The translations under genes and the position numbers were made by a program. The notes beneath the pieces are model-generated. The model saw nothing but the letters and a program-made list of their open reading frames with translations. It searched no databases and was not told the DNA's origin. From assembly GCF_965638725.1 (NCBI RefSeq), contig NC_134960.1, forward strand, positions 4,590,501 through 4,654,500: 64,000 bases of DNA, written 5' to 3'. The number at the start of each line of letters is the position of its first letter. The stretch's first letter is position 1. The stretch comes from Aptenodytes patagonicus. Taxonomy: Eukaryota > Chordata > Aves > Sphenisciformes > Spheniscidae. Shown here piece after piece: positions 22,467 through 34,310 of the stretch.

Positions 22467-24848
22467 TTTCCCTTTCTATCGAAAAGGAATCCTTTTCCTC
22501 TACCCAATATATTATGTACATCAAAACTTGGTAGGATGCCCGCTCTTGGAGGAACAGGAGACAAGAGATTAAGCATCAACAGCCGTGGGAATGACCTACA
22601 ACATATGGGACATTTGGTAATCATCCACTCTATATTATGTAAGACATAAAATCATGCAGCTCTGCTAAAACATGTAAGTAGAGAGAAGTGGAATGATGGC
22701 AAATGACTGCTCCCAAAGATGAAGGTCCCTAACTGTACGTGCATATTTTTTGGCTCTTCAAAAAATCTCTGCCTAACATCCACCTGTTGAATTCAAGTTT
22801 GTTACATAGCAAAGGCTTGGCTTTGAAAGGTGTTTATTGATAAAAGAAGAGGTGTTTGCAGCATAAATATCCACAGCTAAGGATGATCTGCAAACGTGTG
22901 CCTGCGGGGACTGGCTGTAAAAGGAAGCCTGCGCTGGTCTAACTCTGCTCCCATTGGAATCAGGGGAAAATTTCTGATGCGTGTCAGAAGACAGAAGGGT
23001 AAGCTGTGGACTTTCAACAATCCTCCCACTCTCAATGTGTGGTATTTAATGTCCAAATGACGCAGGCACTTATAATTCCAGAGGAGTGAAGTCATCAGAG
23101 TAGAGTAAACTTACAGCAAGGAGATCTGTAAAGTTATGTACAGAATAGATCTCTTAGTAACGAAAAATTAGGACATTCTGTCCTACTAACACTGGATGTT
23201 GAGTTGAACGCTACAATACAGTGGATGGGATGGGACAAGTCTGCAGAAGACCCAACATGTAGCTGTTTCCACTGTCACAATTTTGGTCAGAATTTCTTTT
23301 TAAAGAACTTGACGGTTGCTGACCTGTCTTGAACATCTGCTCGGCAGCCCTCAAACACATCTTCAAATTCTTGTCTTAGTTAAGCGTCAGAGCGCTGACG
23401 TGTAAAGACTTGAGTTTGTCCATCAGGTTGTACATTTGCAACTCACAACCAAAGGTACCGATCACAGCATTCTCATCCACAAGGAAATTGGGCTTCTCAA
23501 GAGGACAGCTCAGCAGAGCTGTGAGGAACCTCTTCCCTCGTTATACGGGGAGTCTTGGCGCCTGCCATGGTGCTAGGGGAAATGGCTGAAGTTGGTGGAA
23601 AGGCTATCCACTCCTGTGATTTCTACAGGGAATTGTTTTTCCCCCAAATAACTTAATGTTGTTGAACCTAGTAACGCATTGCAAAACAAGCTTGCATGCA
23701 CAGTGATTTAAGGACCCTGAATTAATTTACAAACTCCCTCTGGGAGCTGGTCCAGTGTGTAATTTTCTCCCTGAGATTGGAACTTTAAGTTACATTAAAA
23801 AGTCTTATTGCACATTTATCAGCTTGGAATTTGGATATCACTATACTGTTGGGAAGTAAAACTTTTGTGTAATAATATATATCATTATTTTTAAAAATGT
23901 GTGTCTTTGTAATCAAAGAAGATGTGTACAGAAGTGGCAGAGTGAAGGTCAAGGTATTTACAGAGCACGTGTTTAACAATACAGCCCAAGTGATCAGTCC
24001 TGGAGTATTCTCTTACAGCGGGGTATAGCCTTCCATGTTGTACATGATCAGGAGTCACCCTTTGCAACAGTTCTCAAACTCTTTACTGAATACAAAACAA
24101 ATTTGTTAAGTACTATGCTTTGCCTGCTTATGATATTGCTTTACTTGGATTTACAGAACTCATCCTTGCATGAGCTGTCTGCACTGTATCTTCTAGGAAT
24201 GAAAGGCTGTAATCTGCTGTACTTGGGTTAATAAATATTTTATTATTTACAGTTTCAAATATTGTCCTGGTGAAGCTCAGCAGCTGTACTTTCTGAAAAC
24301 AATGCCTAATTCAAGGATGAAAATTGTCCTTCAAGTTATAAGAAAGAAACACAACCCAGCACTGCCCTTCCTCGAGAAACCCCCAAACAATTGCCGAAGC
24401 GTTGCTGCATTTTTCCTCTCGCTGTGGTGTACTTCTACCCATTGCCGCAAATTGTATTGAGAGAAATTTATTTATAAGAAATAAGTGACATGTAATGAAT
24501 AACTCCTCTCTGAGCTTGCAGGAGCCGCAGCATCCTCCGTGGCAGCAGAGCCAAATGGTGATGTCCTGTGCTGTTCTCACCAAGGAATAATACGGAGCTC
24601 CTCAACCCGGAGGTAACTCTGCGGCACTGTGATGGAGGGACGATAACCAGATCCCTCTTGGTCCCAACTGCTCTGGGCTTCCCAGGGTCAGCTGTAAGGG
24701 GTGAGAGAGGGTGCAAGAGGAGGAGGGTGCGGGGTAAATGAGGAACTTCTTCCTAGCACCATCCAGGGCCATCTTGACCCAGAGATGCTCATGAAAATAG
24801 TTCATCCAACACCCAGTTGGCTGGGTTAAAAAATCCGGTGTGATATGC

Positions 24849-24872
24849 AAAAAAAAAAAAAAAAAAAAAAAA
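24849..24872. repeat. A24 homopolymer
   Basis: The longest pure A-tract in the window. The upstream sequence shows no gene-like body, so an mRNA retrocopy tail is not supported. Confidence 0.9.
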
Positions 24873-26580
24873 GGGAGGGTGCTGGGTTATAGCTGAAACC
24901 ACAATCTACCACTGGAGTTAGTTTATCAATAGCGGGTCAGACACTGCTTGCCTTCCTCATTTCGAGTTGTTCCTCACTCCACAGTCGAGTTCATTGATTT
25001 CACCAGGGCTACTCAGTCTTAAGTACAAGGGTTGTAAGGGTGAGAGAATCGTACCCTAATCCCTAAACCGTGTTTCAGACCTCTTTGTCCATCCCCTAAA
25101 ATCTTGATGCCATCTACTCAGAGTGAAAAAGTGAATTGTGTCAAAGATCTTGGGCTTAGCTAAAAGACTTGAGTTGTTTTTTTTTAAAAAATAAGTGGTA
25201 AAACTACCTCTCCAAATGCTGCAGGTTCACTTTTCAGATAGGCAATTTTTATTCTATTGAATTTTTTGACATGTGGTTACGTAAAGCATCTAATAGCAAA
25301 CTCTATCCATTTACACCTTTCAGAATGCAGTAACTTCAGGAGTTAATGCAGAATTATTTTTAGTATGTATTCAAGTTTATTCATGCTGAAAGGTGGTACT
25401 TATCTTTTGTAATTTTAGAGTAGTTATTTGAATAAAAACATGAGTATAGTTCCATTTTAACTGCCATGTGACATTTGGGAGCTGGTTAAAACCTCTCCCA
25501 AGATGCGAAAATCTCAGCATTTTTTCTTTGCAACATCTCAGCGGTACACACAATAGCTGTGTATGTTTGGACCTGTGTCTGTAAATGCATAAAATATGAG
25601 TAATCTCCTATATGCTAAGAGAATATCACACCATAAAAAATGAAAATATCCATCAGCCAGAAGAAAGTGCAATTTTCAGTGTTCTTTGTGGGAAAAGCTT
25701 GTTGAAGCTCAATTACCCGTTAGAGTCCAAATTCCATATTAAACTGTCACCAGAGAAGTTGTTAGATAAAAATCTGTGGCTGAGTATTTTTCCTAGAGCT
25801 GGGTAAATATTTCTGTTAGCCAAGTAACCGAGCCCTTTTTCAGTTCATAGACTGTCTGTGCAGAGGTTGCAAGTTTCTCATGTTTTGGGGTCACTGTTTA
25901 GATAAGCCTTATGCTGTTGTTTCTACTCTCTAATGGAATAGTGAAAAACAAGGGGTCTGCAAAATCAGTGTGTAATTTTGGTGGAAGGAGTTTAGCTGTT
26001 TGTCCAAGAGGACACGCAGGGATTTGGCTGGGACAGACTAACACAAAGGCAACAGCAAGAGGTCAGCAAAATGTATTTGGCAAAATTTTCTTTGTTCTGA
26101 GTTTGATTTACAAGAAGGGCAATATAAACCTCTTATTTAGAGATAACTGTGGGTCTGACACTGGAAAAAGCTATGCAGTGAAAATAATAAGTGAGTCATG
26201 ACGATAATGAGGCTATAGTTATGCAATACCAAATTATCCTTACTTCCTTTGCAGGCAATGCACGATTGTACATTTTGATATTCAAGATAATCTGGGTTGC
26301 TCCTACTTTGGGGCCTGTATTGATACCTCTGTACAGTACATCTTGCAGAAGAAAATATACGAATAGTCACAGAATAACGACCTTCACAGTCTCTTTCACA
26401 AGCAAACATACTATAAAAGTGTTTGTACTACTGGGTTCGTTGACAGTAATGTTCAAAGAGGCATTTTACGTTGTATTTCTTCCCCTAATCTATATTTTTA
26501 TTCAGCGTATTTTGACAGCATTTTCCAGCTCGTGAGTCCTAATGAACCAGCCCTGTATATGCTTGTTTCATGAAATCAGC

Positions 26581-26625
26581 CATAGAATCGTGGAATACCG
26601 GGTTGGAAGGGACCTCAAGGATTGT
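26581..26625 (-). mobile_element. CR1 LINE 3'-end fragment
   Basis: The stretch begins CATAGAATCGTGGAATACCG and continues GGTTGGAAGGGACCTCAAGG. This is the reverse complement of the typical avian CR1 tail, in which a short ATTCTATG-type terminal repeat follows a GAGGTCCCTTCCAACC core. Similarity fades after about 45 bases, so only the 3' terminus remains. CR1 is the dominant LINE of birds and copies are usually 5'-truncated like this one. This is the clearest taxonomic marker in the window. Confidence 0.85.
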
Positions 26626-29600
26626 GTTTCCTCAACAATAAACTCCCAAGCAGCGTTTGACAGTTGAAATCGCGTGGCTGCTGTAGATGAGTGGAAAGCA
26701 GATTCACAGCAATTCCTCATGATGTCACCAATTCACAGGAACAGGGAAGTGCGTTGAGTGACCGGTATTTGTATCTGACTTTCCCCTTGCAGCAGCTGAG
26801 AGGTTTAATAGACCATTAACTGTGCGTGGTGTCAGTGGCAGGCACGGCAGAACTGGCCCCTCCGATGGAGGAGGTTGGACCCCGGGTCTGCCCGGCTCCT
26901 TCCCGAGGGCTGTACCTGCCTCTCCAGCAGCATCCCAGCCCCTACGCGTGCCTTCAGGCCTCCCCCGCAGCTGGTCTGACTCCCAGCAGATGACAGGCAG
27001 AGCGGGTATCTCCTTCAGTACTCGTAAGACATGAAACAGCCCTTACTCCAGCTGAGCCCACTGCTGGCTGCAGCCTTTGGTGTCAGGGCAGAGGGAGGGG
27101 AGCTCGTAAATTCATTCGGATGTGCTGCTAATTTTCACGCCAAGAGCGTGTATCATTTCCTAATCCTTCGCCTGAATGGCATATTTCCATGACTTGTTAA
27201 TGGAGCTAATTCCAGAAGAATGTAAAGAGGTCTCGGACTGAGTGAGCTATCATAATTCACTGGGATGAGACTCAGCAACGTACATGGAGGCAAAGAAAAC
27301 TGAAGTAAATCCTCTTTCTCTCAGTTACAGGTATCTTCTCTTGAGTCTGGAATTTTCTTAACGAGAAGAAGCTGCAAGAGATACTCCCTCCCTCTCAGCA
27401 TTGCTGCTGAGTAAGAAATAAACTTTGGCAAAACTGTTATTTAAATGAAGGAACCATTTTATGCGTGCAGCTCCAGAGGTCATGTGGGAGCTGTCGTGCT
27501 TTTCTTACCTTAATTTCAGTGTTGTTATTTGGATTGTGGTTAACGTACTTAACTCCAAGCAAGTTACTGTTATCTATTTACCGTATATTCTTGCTAAATT
27601 CCTTATCTTCAACTTCTTAAGAAACTAAGGGCTTCCTTACTGCAAAGCTCTTACCAAAGACACTCCTGAGGAGTCAGTTCAGGTAACACACTCTTGATTT
27701 TTTGCTTTGGTGTTTTTACAGCCAAATACGTTCCCCCACATGCCTGCTGGCACAAGAGTCCATGTGAGCTCTCCCTGACCAGTGTGAAACATGGACCCTC
27801 CAGGATCTCCCATCGCTCCTGTCCCCTCCCAGCCCCTGCTTCAGGTAAACTATGTGCAGTGTTGAACAGAGCCTTCGTCTAACCTTCGTCTAACCCTTTT
27901 TAGAAACATTTCTCATAAGGCTGATGAGATGTTAGCCTGGATCATGCTGGCTTTGTTTACCATCTCTAACACCCCCCTGGCCTACGGTTCATTTGGAGAG
28001 TGGCCACTTTGGCAGGTTGTACCTGGAGGTATGCAGCCCTCCAGGTATGGCAGAGATGCGATTTATCAAGGACACTTGGACAAACAGAAAAAAATACTTC
28101 TGTGCACAGCTGTTTCATCCCTGCTGCAAAGTCAGGACAAGTAACCCCCCGGCTATGGATTAGGCTATATTTCTTCAGCTCCTTTGGAAATACCCACAGG
28201 TACGGTGGGATCCTTGAGTACAATAATTATCTGCCTCCCTTGATGTAATAAGAAAGTTGCTTTGTATTGTGCCTTTCTTCCTTGCGAAGGTGTCAGCGCC
28301 GTCCCTCCCGCCCCTGTACTGTTCAAAGATGCATTTTTACCTTCAGGCAGAAAGCTTGTTAAACATAAAGGTCCCTATACTGCAGTCTCTATCACTGGTC
28401 CACCCTCACCACGCTAGTTTGTATACACCAAGAGCCGGAGAAACATCTCAGTTATCTGAATTTTGATCCCTCCTCGAGGGCATCTCTTCTCCTCTTCAGC
28501 CCTCTCGTCCCATATACCCACCTGTGCCCCTTGCTGAAAGCCCAGCAGCCCTGCGGTGCCTGCAGCTTGGCTCCTCCAGCAGGAACAGCAGAGCTAAGCA
28601 GCAACCAAAGCATTTTTTATTTACCCCTGGGCCCTCCTCATTTTGCTAATCTGTTCGTTGAATTAGTAACTGATAAATTGAGGCCATTTCCTTTCTTCCC
28701 TTTCCACCTGCATCCTTCCTTTCCCTTAAGGGCTGCGTCATTGTTCCTGCATCACCAGTCACAGAAATTGCTCTGCTCCTACTGCTGGTCTCTGCGATCG
28801 GTTTTTCTGCATTTCTGAAGCGGAGTTTTGAGAGGGATTACCTAAATCTGGAGAAACACCACCATGAATCAGACCCATTAGCTCCCTGATGTTTTATTCT
28901 TTTGTTCAACTTCTCTTTCAATATATTTGGTGGGAAGTGACATGGTGAGACAGATCCAAAAAAGTCAATATCGAAACTTCCCCAGCTAAAAAAGCCCTGG
29001 TGCAGCCCATGAATTACATACGCACTAGGAAACAGGCTCCCTTCTGCCCCTCTGCTCCTTGCTGCTGGCAATTTTAAGTCTGCCAGGAGTGAAAGCAAGG
29101 CAGGAACTTGTCCCTGGCCCTGTTACAAAAGTCTCAATACAAAAATTCATGGTTTTGTCCTGGGTGGGCTCCAAGCACGTGGCAATCGGCAGGAACTGCT
29201 GGCAGCAGGTGGATGGCAGCTCTCGGGCTTTGGAGAGCTACATTACATGTTGCTTTGTTTTTGAACTTCAGGAAAGCAAGAGAACAGCCGCCCAACTTCT
29301 GCTTTTGCAGTGAAAATGATCAGAAGCTCCTGGCAGCAGTGCCAGGATGTTTCTAAATTGACTCTTCCTCCCTCTGCCTTTTAAATCTTATGAGAAAGAA
29401 ATTGCTCTAATATGTTTGTGACTTAACATAAGGTGGCTATAGAGATATGAAAGGTCTTTGCCAGGCTTAGTCCATTTACAGCTTGTGAGCAAATAATTTA
29501 ATTAGTGGGAAACATTTATACTAATTCCACGCAAAGACTGTTAGCTAGGATCTTATTCCAGGCTCTGTGGCAGCCCTGGAGAGCCCAGCTTGGGCTGATA

Positions 29601-30249
29601 TGGGATGAAGGGCCATGGTGGGCGATGGGTCAGATCCTTCCTCAGATACATTCACTCCTGCTCCCTAATCTGGTGTTTGGTATGTCTGACATAGCTCCGG
29701 ATTTCAAAGGTCAAGGTGAAAAGTGATTTTTATCAGTCTTTATGGCAACATCTGCACTGCTTTACAGGAATGACCTGAAAGGCTGGGCTAATGGCCAAAT
29801 TGCACGTTTTGGCTTGTCCAAGGATGACCGAAGTCGGTCGAGGGGTGGCCCTGACTGGAGTGCAGGGGGGCTCTGCGGTTTGGGCTGGCCTCCTTGGCTC
29901 CAGCCAGCCAGTCTGGTTTCACAGGGGCCACTTGCATGCGACTCACCCGGCGCCACGGGAGCTCGGGTCATGCTGGGCTGCCGGGGGGGCGGTGGGCGCT
30001 TGGTGCCCTGGGACCCCCCCATCTCCCAGCCTCACCTGATCCCCTCCTGCCTCTTGGCCGTGTCCGAGGCAGGACGCAGAGGGGATGTGGTAGGAAGGAC
30101 CTGAAAGCAGCAAAGCAGCTCTTCCGTAGCCCATTTCAGGTAGTGATTTTTCTTTCCTCTATAAAGGACCCAAACACCCCAGAAGTTTTAGGAAAAATAG
30201 AGCTGATCGCAGTATTCACATGCCTCTTTGGTAAACTGAGAAAAATGGG

Positions 30250-30277
30250 AAAAAACCCCAGCTCTTGGGGGTTTTTT
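30250..30277. repeat. Perfect 10-bp-stem hairpin
   Basis: AAAAAACCCC (30,250-30,259) is followed, after an 8-base spacer, by its exact reverse complement GGGGTTTTTT (30,268-30,277). The T-run ending resembles a terminator shape, but this is vertebrate DNA and no RNA polymerase III gene is visible upstream, so it is recorded only as an inverted repeat. Confidence 0.8.
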
Positions 30278-31504
30278 GTTTTTCAATCTCTGTATCTGGC
30301 TTTATTTATACAATCCATCAAGAGGTATCTCACCAACAACATTATTTAAGCTGAAATAGGAGACTCATTATTAGTCTTGAAAATTCATAGGATAAACAGA
30401 TTTTGACATTTAATTTGTTGTAGACAGTGGAAGAATAAATTGCTGAGCAAACACTGGGCAGAAAATATTTAAACAAAGGAGAAATCAATATTCTTTGTAT
30501 GGGATCTAATACCAGGACCATATATTTTGCATGTTCTCTTTATTTTTCTATTGGGTAAAATGAAGCGTGCAGTTTGTATTGTTTGCTTAGGGAATAATTT
30601 AAACATAGCTAAGGATGGAGTATCTGTCAAACAACTCTTCAGTCGGTAAACAGTATAAGATATATTTTTATTAAACATACCCCAACTCTTTTCCTTTGCA
30701 TTCCCGCTGCTGAGAACAGTAGGCACATGAATTATCTTCAGCAGAAGGCACCGGGCTTAGCTGTGCAGAAAGGAATGGCTGCTTTGTTTCAGAGCTACGC
30801 ATGCGTCTAAATGATTTGCACTGTGAGAAAAGAGATGAGGGGTAGAGCTAAAGCAGCTGGGCTCCAGAAAAAATAATGAATGTCAAATAAGTGAATGCCT
30901 GAGGTACCATCCTCCAAAAGAGAGCAGAAGTGGGATTGGGCTGGTGGATAATAGGTTTTCCATTAGTGTCCCCAGGCCCACCGTTCCACTGAGCTGGTGT
31001 TGGCAGACCAACGATGTTGGTACAAAAAGGGCTAACGCGTCTCCTTGAGAGATGTGCCGTGCACCGCTATCTGCTGAAAGCCAGGAATGGTTTCATTCAT
31101 TCAGAATTCATTCAATTCAGCAGATGCCATGCAAGACAAGGTATTCCCCAAGGGGGCACATGTGGAAGAAACTCGGGAAAAACAGCTGGGTCTGGTATAA
31201 AAGGGCAGTTTTGGGCTGTTGGGACTTCACCCTCTGCATCTGACAGTGCTCAGAGCTGCCTGTCCCCAGCCCTGCCTTCACCTGCCCTGGCCTCCAGCAC
31301 TAGTTGTTATTGTGCCAGAAAACACCCTGGCCCCAGTAGCTGTGATAGAGCAAACACTGTGGTTATGATTTTAAAAATCTCTTCTTTAAAATCTACTAAC
31401 TGCTGAGAAATTCTGTTTAAAGAAGTAGGTAAGCTTGGTAGAGGTGAACATACTGCTTCTGATTTTTTTTTTTTTTTTATTTTAATAGCTTCTGTTAGAA
31501 AACC

Positions 31505-31520
31505 ACACTCATATGAGTGT
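31505..31520. repeat. 16-bp perfect palindrome
   Basis: ACACTCATATGAGTGT is an exact palindrome with no spacer, built on a CATATG core that is also an E-box. About one 16-bp palindrome is expected by chance in a window this size. Confidence 0.85.
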
Positions 31521-31949
31521 AATTCAAGTGAACACATGGTATAGACCATGGAGAAGTTTTGCCTGTCTTTCCCTGTTTTCTCTCCCTTCCCTCCATTTAT
31601 TTGTCTGCAGCTCTCACCTACTTCTGACCTTAGTGATGAGATCCTAGGGTGAGCTGGGGCTTCTAGCTACTGCTACCACGCAAATAGTGAGTGAGAAGAC
31701 ATAGTCAAAAGATATTTACACATACAGCATAGCTATTTTGATTATTCTAATGATGCATGTGGAACTCTCAAGTTTGGGTACCAACTAATTAATTACGCTC
31801 TTCATTTGGTCTAATGGGAACCGTGGTACAAACAAGGGAGATGAGGCTGGGACTGAGCAGCCCTTGCTGGGAACCAAATATGGAACAGCAGATGCTAGAG
31901 AATTTGCTGAGAGATTGGATTCGATTAACTCTTCTGCGTTGTGAGTGCT

Positions 31950-32200
31950 ACAAATTTGGGAGCTGGGTGGGCCAGACTGAAGAATAGAGGTGGCAGATGG
32001 GACGAGGGGAAGATGATTAATAGAAATATAAGCAAGCAGCTTTGTATTAGCTCCTGCTGCGTGTTTTGAAATGTGCGGACTGAAGATGGAAGCAGCAGGA
32101 GGTGGCGCAGATGGGAAGAGGACTGAGAGCGGTGCGAGCTAAAAGCTGAGACGACAATCTCGGGATGTGAAAGTCCTCAGCCCCTTCGCTGTCAGGTCTG
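31950..32200 (+). mobile_element. Possible degraded ancient interspersed repeat
   Basis: The text around AGCAAGCAGCTTTGTATTAG, followed by a GTGTTTTGAAATGTG-type segment and a purine-rich GATGGGAAGAGGACTGAGAG run, resembles in order and wording the 3' part of an old amniote-wide repeat that I know by appearance but cannot assign to a family. Divergence is high, so this is a weak call. Confidence 0.25.
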
Positions 32201-32854
32201 GTGGGAGGCAGGTCTGTCTCAAAGGCATTAGCCTGAGGGCGCAAGTCAGAGCAAAGCTGCCTTCTCATTTTGTGTGTTTCGGTCTGGAAGGGGTATTGCA
32301 AATGGAGCCTAAGTAGATGCTAACGAGAGTTGAGGAAGAGTTGGCAGTGATGTGCTCTGAAAAGTGTTTGGGTTTAGTTTCTTAAACAGTGGAGGAAGCA
32401 GAAGGGGTGTTGCGAGGATCATCTTTGGTCTTGGGGCCAATCTGCCTCTCTGCGGTTGCATGTCACGTGTTGGCCTTCAGAAGCGCTTGACTGTCCACTT
32501 TGCTTACAAAGTTGGGAAGTGAAGCAGCAAAGGAAATAGTGGGGGGGAAAAAAAAAAGAGAGAAAAGGAAAAAAAGGGATAAACAGGAATGCAGTCCCCA
32601 ACTCCCTGGAGCAGGCTGAGAAAGAGGGACAGGAAAAGAGGAGCTGCAGCAGAAAAGCGTTAAATAGGCACTCAGACAGGCATAATGATAGAGACAAACT
32701 TTTAAATCAGTAAGAAACTGTGAGGACAAGCCTGTTCAATAAAAAGCTGATGATGGGGAACCACAGGGATACTATGCGCTAAATGACACCACTTACCACT
32801 CTGCTTGTTATCACTCATTATACTGCGTTATGCTGTAGATCCTATTATATGCTT

Positions 32855-32950
32855 CTTAATGCAAATCTGGCCCCTGCTGTGTCAGGCACAACACACAAAA
32901 AGAGGAAAAAAATCATTCCTTGCCCCAAAGAATTCATGATAGAGACTAAG
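32855..32950 (+). mobile_element. Probable fragment of an ancient amniote repeat
   Basis: The segments GGCCCCTGCTGTGTCAGGCAC, ACACAAAAAGAGG and CCTTGCCCCAAAGAATTCAT occur in the same order and spacing as in a widespread old vertebrate repeat whose consensus reads roughly 'ccctgctgtgctaggcac', then a short A-rich part, then 'ccctgccccaaagagctt'. The family name (hAT-type DNA transposon or LINE-derived) is not resolved. It lies about 650 bp from another candidate of the same kind, which could be a second copy. Confidence 0.4.
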
Positions 32951-34259
32951 CAGTATTTCTATGAAAAATTGCATCATCAGTTCTGTGTTGGAGGCTGTGG
33001 AAGATAGTGACAGGTGGACAGCGTGTTTCTTGGGAGTTCACAGTTTTGTAAAAAAGGTAATTATATAGAGAGAGTAGAAATGACTGTTGGCTGAGTAGAT
33101 TACAAAGAGAACCTTGGGAGGTATAGTGGTTTCAATCTGTTGAGGGGGAATGATTCATTTTAGTTGTATAGAATGGCTGGAGATTTCATTTGATCTTAGA
33201 TTTTAGTAGGCTACAAATCTTCACCCATTCTAACTCAAAAAAGCCAAAACCTACGTGGTTTGGTGGTATTCGTGGCTTTCATTTGAAACTCAACAAGCCT
33301 TGGCAACTGCTTTTGCTTTGACATGCTGGCTTCTTCTGATGCAGAACCCAAAAATTCAGCAGATGATAAATGCCAGAGAAGAGGAGGATTCAGGTAAAGT
33401 CTTGTGACCCAAAATGATCTCTTTTTAAACAGCTCTGGGAAGTCTGTATAACATAACGGCAGCCTGAGATTAAGGGAGGAGCAGAAGCCAGCAAGAAGCA
33501 ATGGCAGGGAGGAGGCTGCGGTCAACCGAGCCCAGCCCAGGGGTATCCACTGGTGGCACTTGTGGATTCCTCTAAATAGGGAACCAGGAAGGACCCATTT
33601 AATGTAACAGGGTAAACAGCCAGTGTCCCTGGTCTCAGCAAAGAATTTCAGCAAAGAATAGAGAATGTACAAGAACCTAGCCACAGAGAGGTTAACTGAA
33701 TTTGGGATAAATAAGAAGCATTTGTAGCCCTCGGTAGGAGGAAGTTTGAACACATGGAGTTGGTTTTAAGCAAAAATTGTTTGGTTTGGCTGGCAGGGAG
33801 CATCATTTGCTAGTTGTCAATAGGGAGGTATTTGATGACAGCAGGCAAGTGAATTCTCCGTGAAGGAATGATTGCTACCAGGAGCTGGCTCATAGCTACA
33901 GAAGGATTCATCCCAAGCCTGAGGTGCCCTTAACTACCCCAAACAACTCTGTAAAGCACAAAATTATCCTGAGACCCAAGAGAGAGGAAGCTTCTTCTAA
34001 ATTCATCTACTGTGGTAAGTGGGGTTTAACCACTCTTTGCAAGAATGGCAGGATAAGATATGAAGCTCAACAAATTTCAGGGTATAAATGTATGCTAAAA
34101 TACATGTTGGAGTCAAGCACTGAATGGGTGTGAAAACAGTGGAAACATTTCAGAGTAAAGGACTTCGACTGAAAATCCATGCCAGCCCCCCAGGGCCTGG
34201 TCCAAAGAAAATACCCACCCAGGAGACAGAGGCTGAGGCCAGACTAAAACCCAGCGCTT

Positions 34260-34310
34260 GGTTCAGTCACAAGGAAATTGCTCTGTCTCAGTTTCCTCAA
34301 CTTAGTCAGG
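34260..34310 (-). mobile_element. Possible MIR/CORE-SINE fragment
   Basis: CTCTGTCTCAGTTTCCTCAA matches the well-known MIR-type wording 'ctctgagcctcagtttcctcatc' on the reverse strand. Only about 50 bases are similar. Birds keep a small number of such ancient copies. Confidence 0.35.

Larger units (their letters stand above)
15511..26580. other. Gene-free intergenic stretch
   Basis: No coding exon is recognised. The longest open frame of the window (16,367-16,897, plus strand, 176 codons) lies here but matches no family I know and has no domain features. The part from about 18,200 to 26,500 is AT-rich. Simple sequence includes a T15 tract near 16,097-16,111, C18 at 22,449-22,466 and A24 at 24,849-24,872. 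A near-duplicate of about 18 bases around GGTTGTGATC occurs at about 18,834-18,851 and 18,882-18,900. Confidence 0.5.

Noticed and set aside
24800-24872. Possible poly(A)-tailed retrocopy
   Set aside because: No polyadenylation signal, gene-like body or target-site duplication is visible upstream of the A-tract.
33235-33753. 172-codon minus-strand open frame
   Set aside because: No recognisable domain, no plausible start context, composition like chance frames in this DNA, and it lies near degraded repeat sequence.
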